Source: Paratinospora sagittata
Taxonomy: Eukaryota > Streptophyta > Magnoliopsida > Ranunculales > Menispermaceae
Direction of reading: 5' to 3'
Length of the DNA: 64,000 nucleotides
Assembly: GCA_035771175.1 (NCBI GenBank)
Contig: CM069602.1
Coordinates: 5,274,001-5,338,000, forward strand
In this document: piece by piece, positions 63,305 through 64,000 of the stretch
How positions within the stretch are numbered: the first letter of the stretch is position 1
How the letters are laid out: the number at the start of each line of letters is the position of its first letter
Translations under genes and position numbers: made by a program
The notes under the pieces: generated by a model
The model's database searches: none
Seen by the model: the letters and a program-made list of their open reading frames with translations, nothing else
What the model was told of the DNA's origin: nothing

Positions 63305-64000
63305 GTGTGATAAGTATACGTATCAAAATAACAAAAATATAATCTATTTCCTCCAAGCATACATACACATACCAGACACGTTCTTTTTCCCTTCGAATCA
63401 ATACCTAAAATATTGGAGGAAATGGGGTGAGCAAACAACAGCTCAGTGAATATAATTCTTGAGATGGCAATTATATACATTTAGAGAAATATGACATTTA
63501 AAATCATTTCAAACAATTATGCAACACATGCATCATTCAACGAATATATTATACATGTCAACAACATAAATTCCATGAATTTTCCATAATACAATGCACA
63601 ATCTCCCTCCTCCGCAAGGCAAGAGAGCGGGTCTAACCCTTGTATGGCCGTACAAGGTAGACACAGCCTCTCATTACCCAATTCACAGTCATTTCAAGGA
63701 TCGCAACCCTTGTTAGGACAGACCTACTGACAATGAGGACTCGCAAAACCTCATCTGGGTCTAATTCCTAACGAAATGACAATGAGGATTCGCAAAGCCT
63801 CATCATTACAAACTCCAATGCTAAAATCAGTTTGCATGATCCATAAAACTCAATGCCTTATATATATATAATATCACATGCATACAATCAAACAGTTTAT
63901 ATGCGTACAATGTCATACAAGAACCAAATCAAGAAAACTATACTCACAGCGGTTACACGGGTTTTCTAAGCCAACCTCTAAAATCGAGCAACAACATTGC
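62924..64000. repeat. Unclassified LTR-like repeat, cut by the window end
   Basis: Starts abruptly at the end of the inverted-repeat element with TGTCACGACGCCCCTGACG. It includes a doubled TGACG motif (62939-62956), a long TA microsatellite, a near-palindrome CCTTGTATGGCCGTACAAGG at 63633-63652, and a repeated phrase ACAATGAGGAYTCGCAAARCCTCAT at 63728-63752 and 63780-63804. No open frame with a domain was found. It resembles LTR or non-coding parts of a plant retroelement; class unknown. Confidence 0.45.
63238..63302. repeat. (TA)n microsatellite, about 65 bp
   Basis: An uninterrupted TA dinucleotide run of roughly 32 units. Reading frames through it on both strands (Tyr-Ile repeats) are artefacts. 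Confidence 0.97.

Noticed and set aside
63201..63480. Open frames of repeated Tyr-Ile
   Set aside because: Pure translation of a TA microsatellite in several frames.

Overview
The window looks like nuclear DNA of a eudicot plant. It is AT-rich, its genes are split by many GT-AG introns, intergenic DNA is full of LINE, SINE, MITE and long-inverted-repeat elements, and it holds a decayed piece of plastid 16S rRNA and plant-only genes (galactinol synthase, peroxisomal naphthoate synthase, polygalacturonases). I cannot name the species from the sequence alone.

Layout: (1) 1-1776 (+), 3' part of a family-28 polygalacturonase gene. (2) 1777-8782, repeat-bearing intergenic DNA with a Tourist-like MITE and a nuclear plastid-DNA fragment. 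(3) 8783-12587 (+), a complete second polygalacturonase with fewer introns than the first. (4) 14648-18201 (+), peroxisomal 1,4-dihydroxy-2-naphthoyl-CoA synthase. (5) 18551-20028, an element with long inverted-repeat arms. (6) 20400-31905 (+), the class III phosphatidylinositol 3-kinase VPS34, 17 coding exons that join to 814 codons plus stop, with a hAT-like MITE and an RTE LINE piece in intron 8. (7) 33755-34808 (+), an L1-type LINE remnant. (8) 36771-39393 (+), ADP-ribosylation factor ARF1 with a 5'UTR intron. (9) 40183-40920 (-), a LINE copy with a perfect 20-bp target duplication. (10) 41616-46772 (+), the mitochondrial Fe-S scaffold ISU; its 3.5-kb second intron holds a hAT-like element that is itself split by a LINE. 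(11) 48048-49345 (+), galactinol synthase. (12) 50176-50375 (-), a tRNA-type SINE with a 15-bp target duplication. (13) 51850-58964 (-), MTOPVIB, the topoisomerase VI B-like subunit of the meiotic double-strand-break machinery, with an Au SINE and a Tourist MITE in its introns. (14) 58965-64000, repeats: a 148-bp direct duplication, a Pack-MULE-like element with a captured exon, and an unclassified LTR-like repeat running off the end.

The genes are ordinary, functionally unrelated neighbours, apart from the two polygalacturonases, which are paralogues. The features most worth a second look are the long-inverted-repeat family, present twice and carrying gene-like inserts; non-canonical GC-AG introns in ARF1 and MTOPVIB; the exact two-intron difference between the polygalacturonase paralogues; and several insertions whose target-site duplications can be read directly. 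I found no clearly novel multi-gene system.
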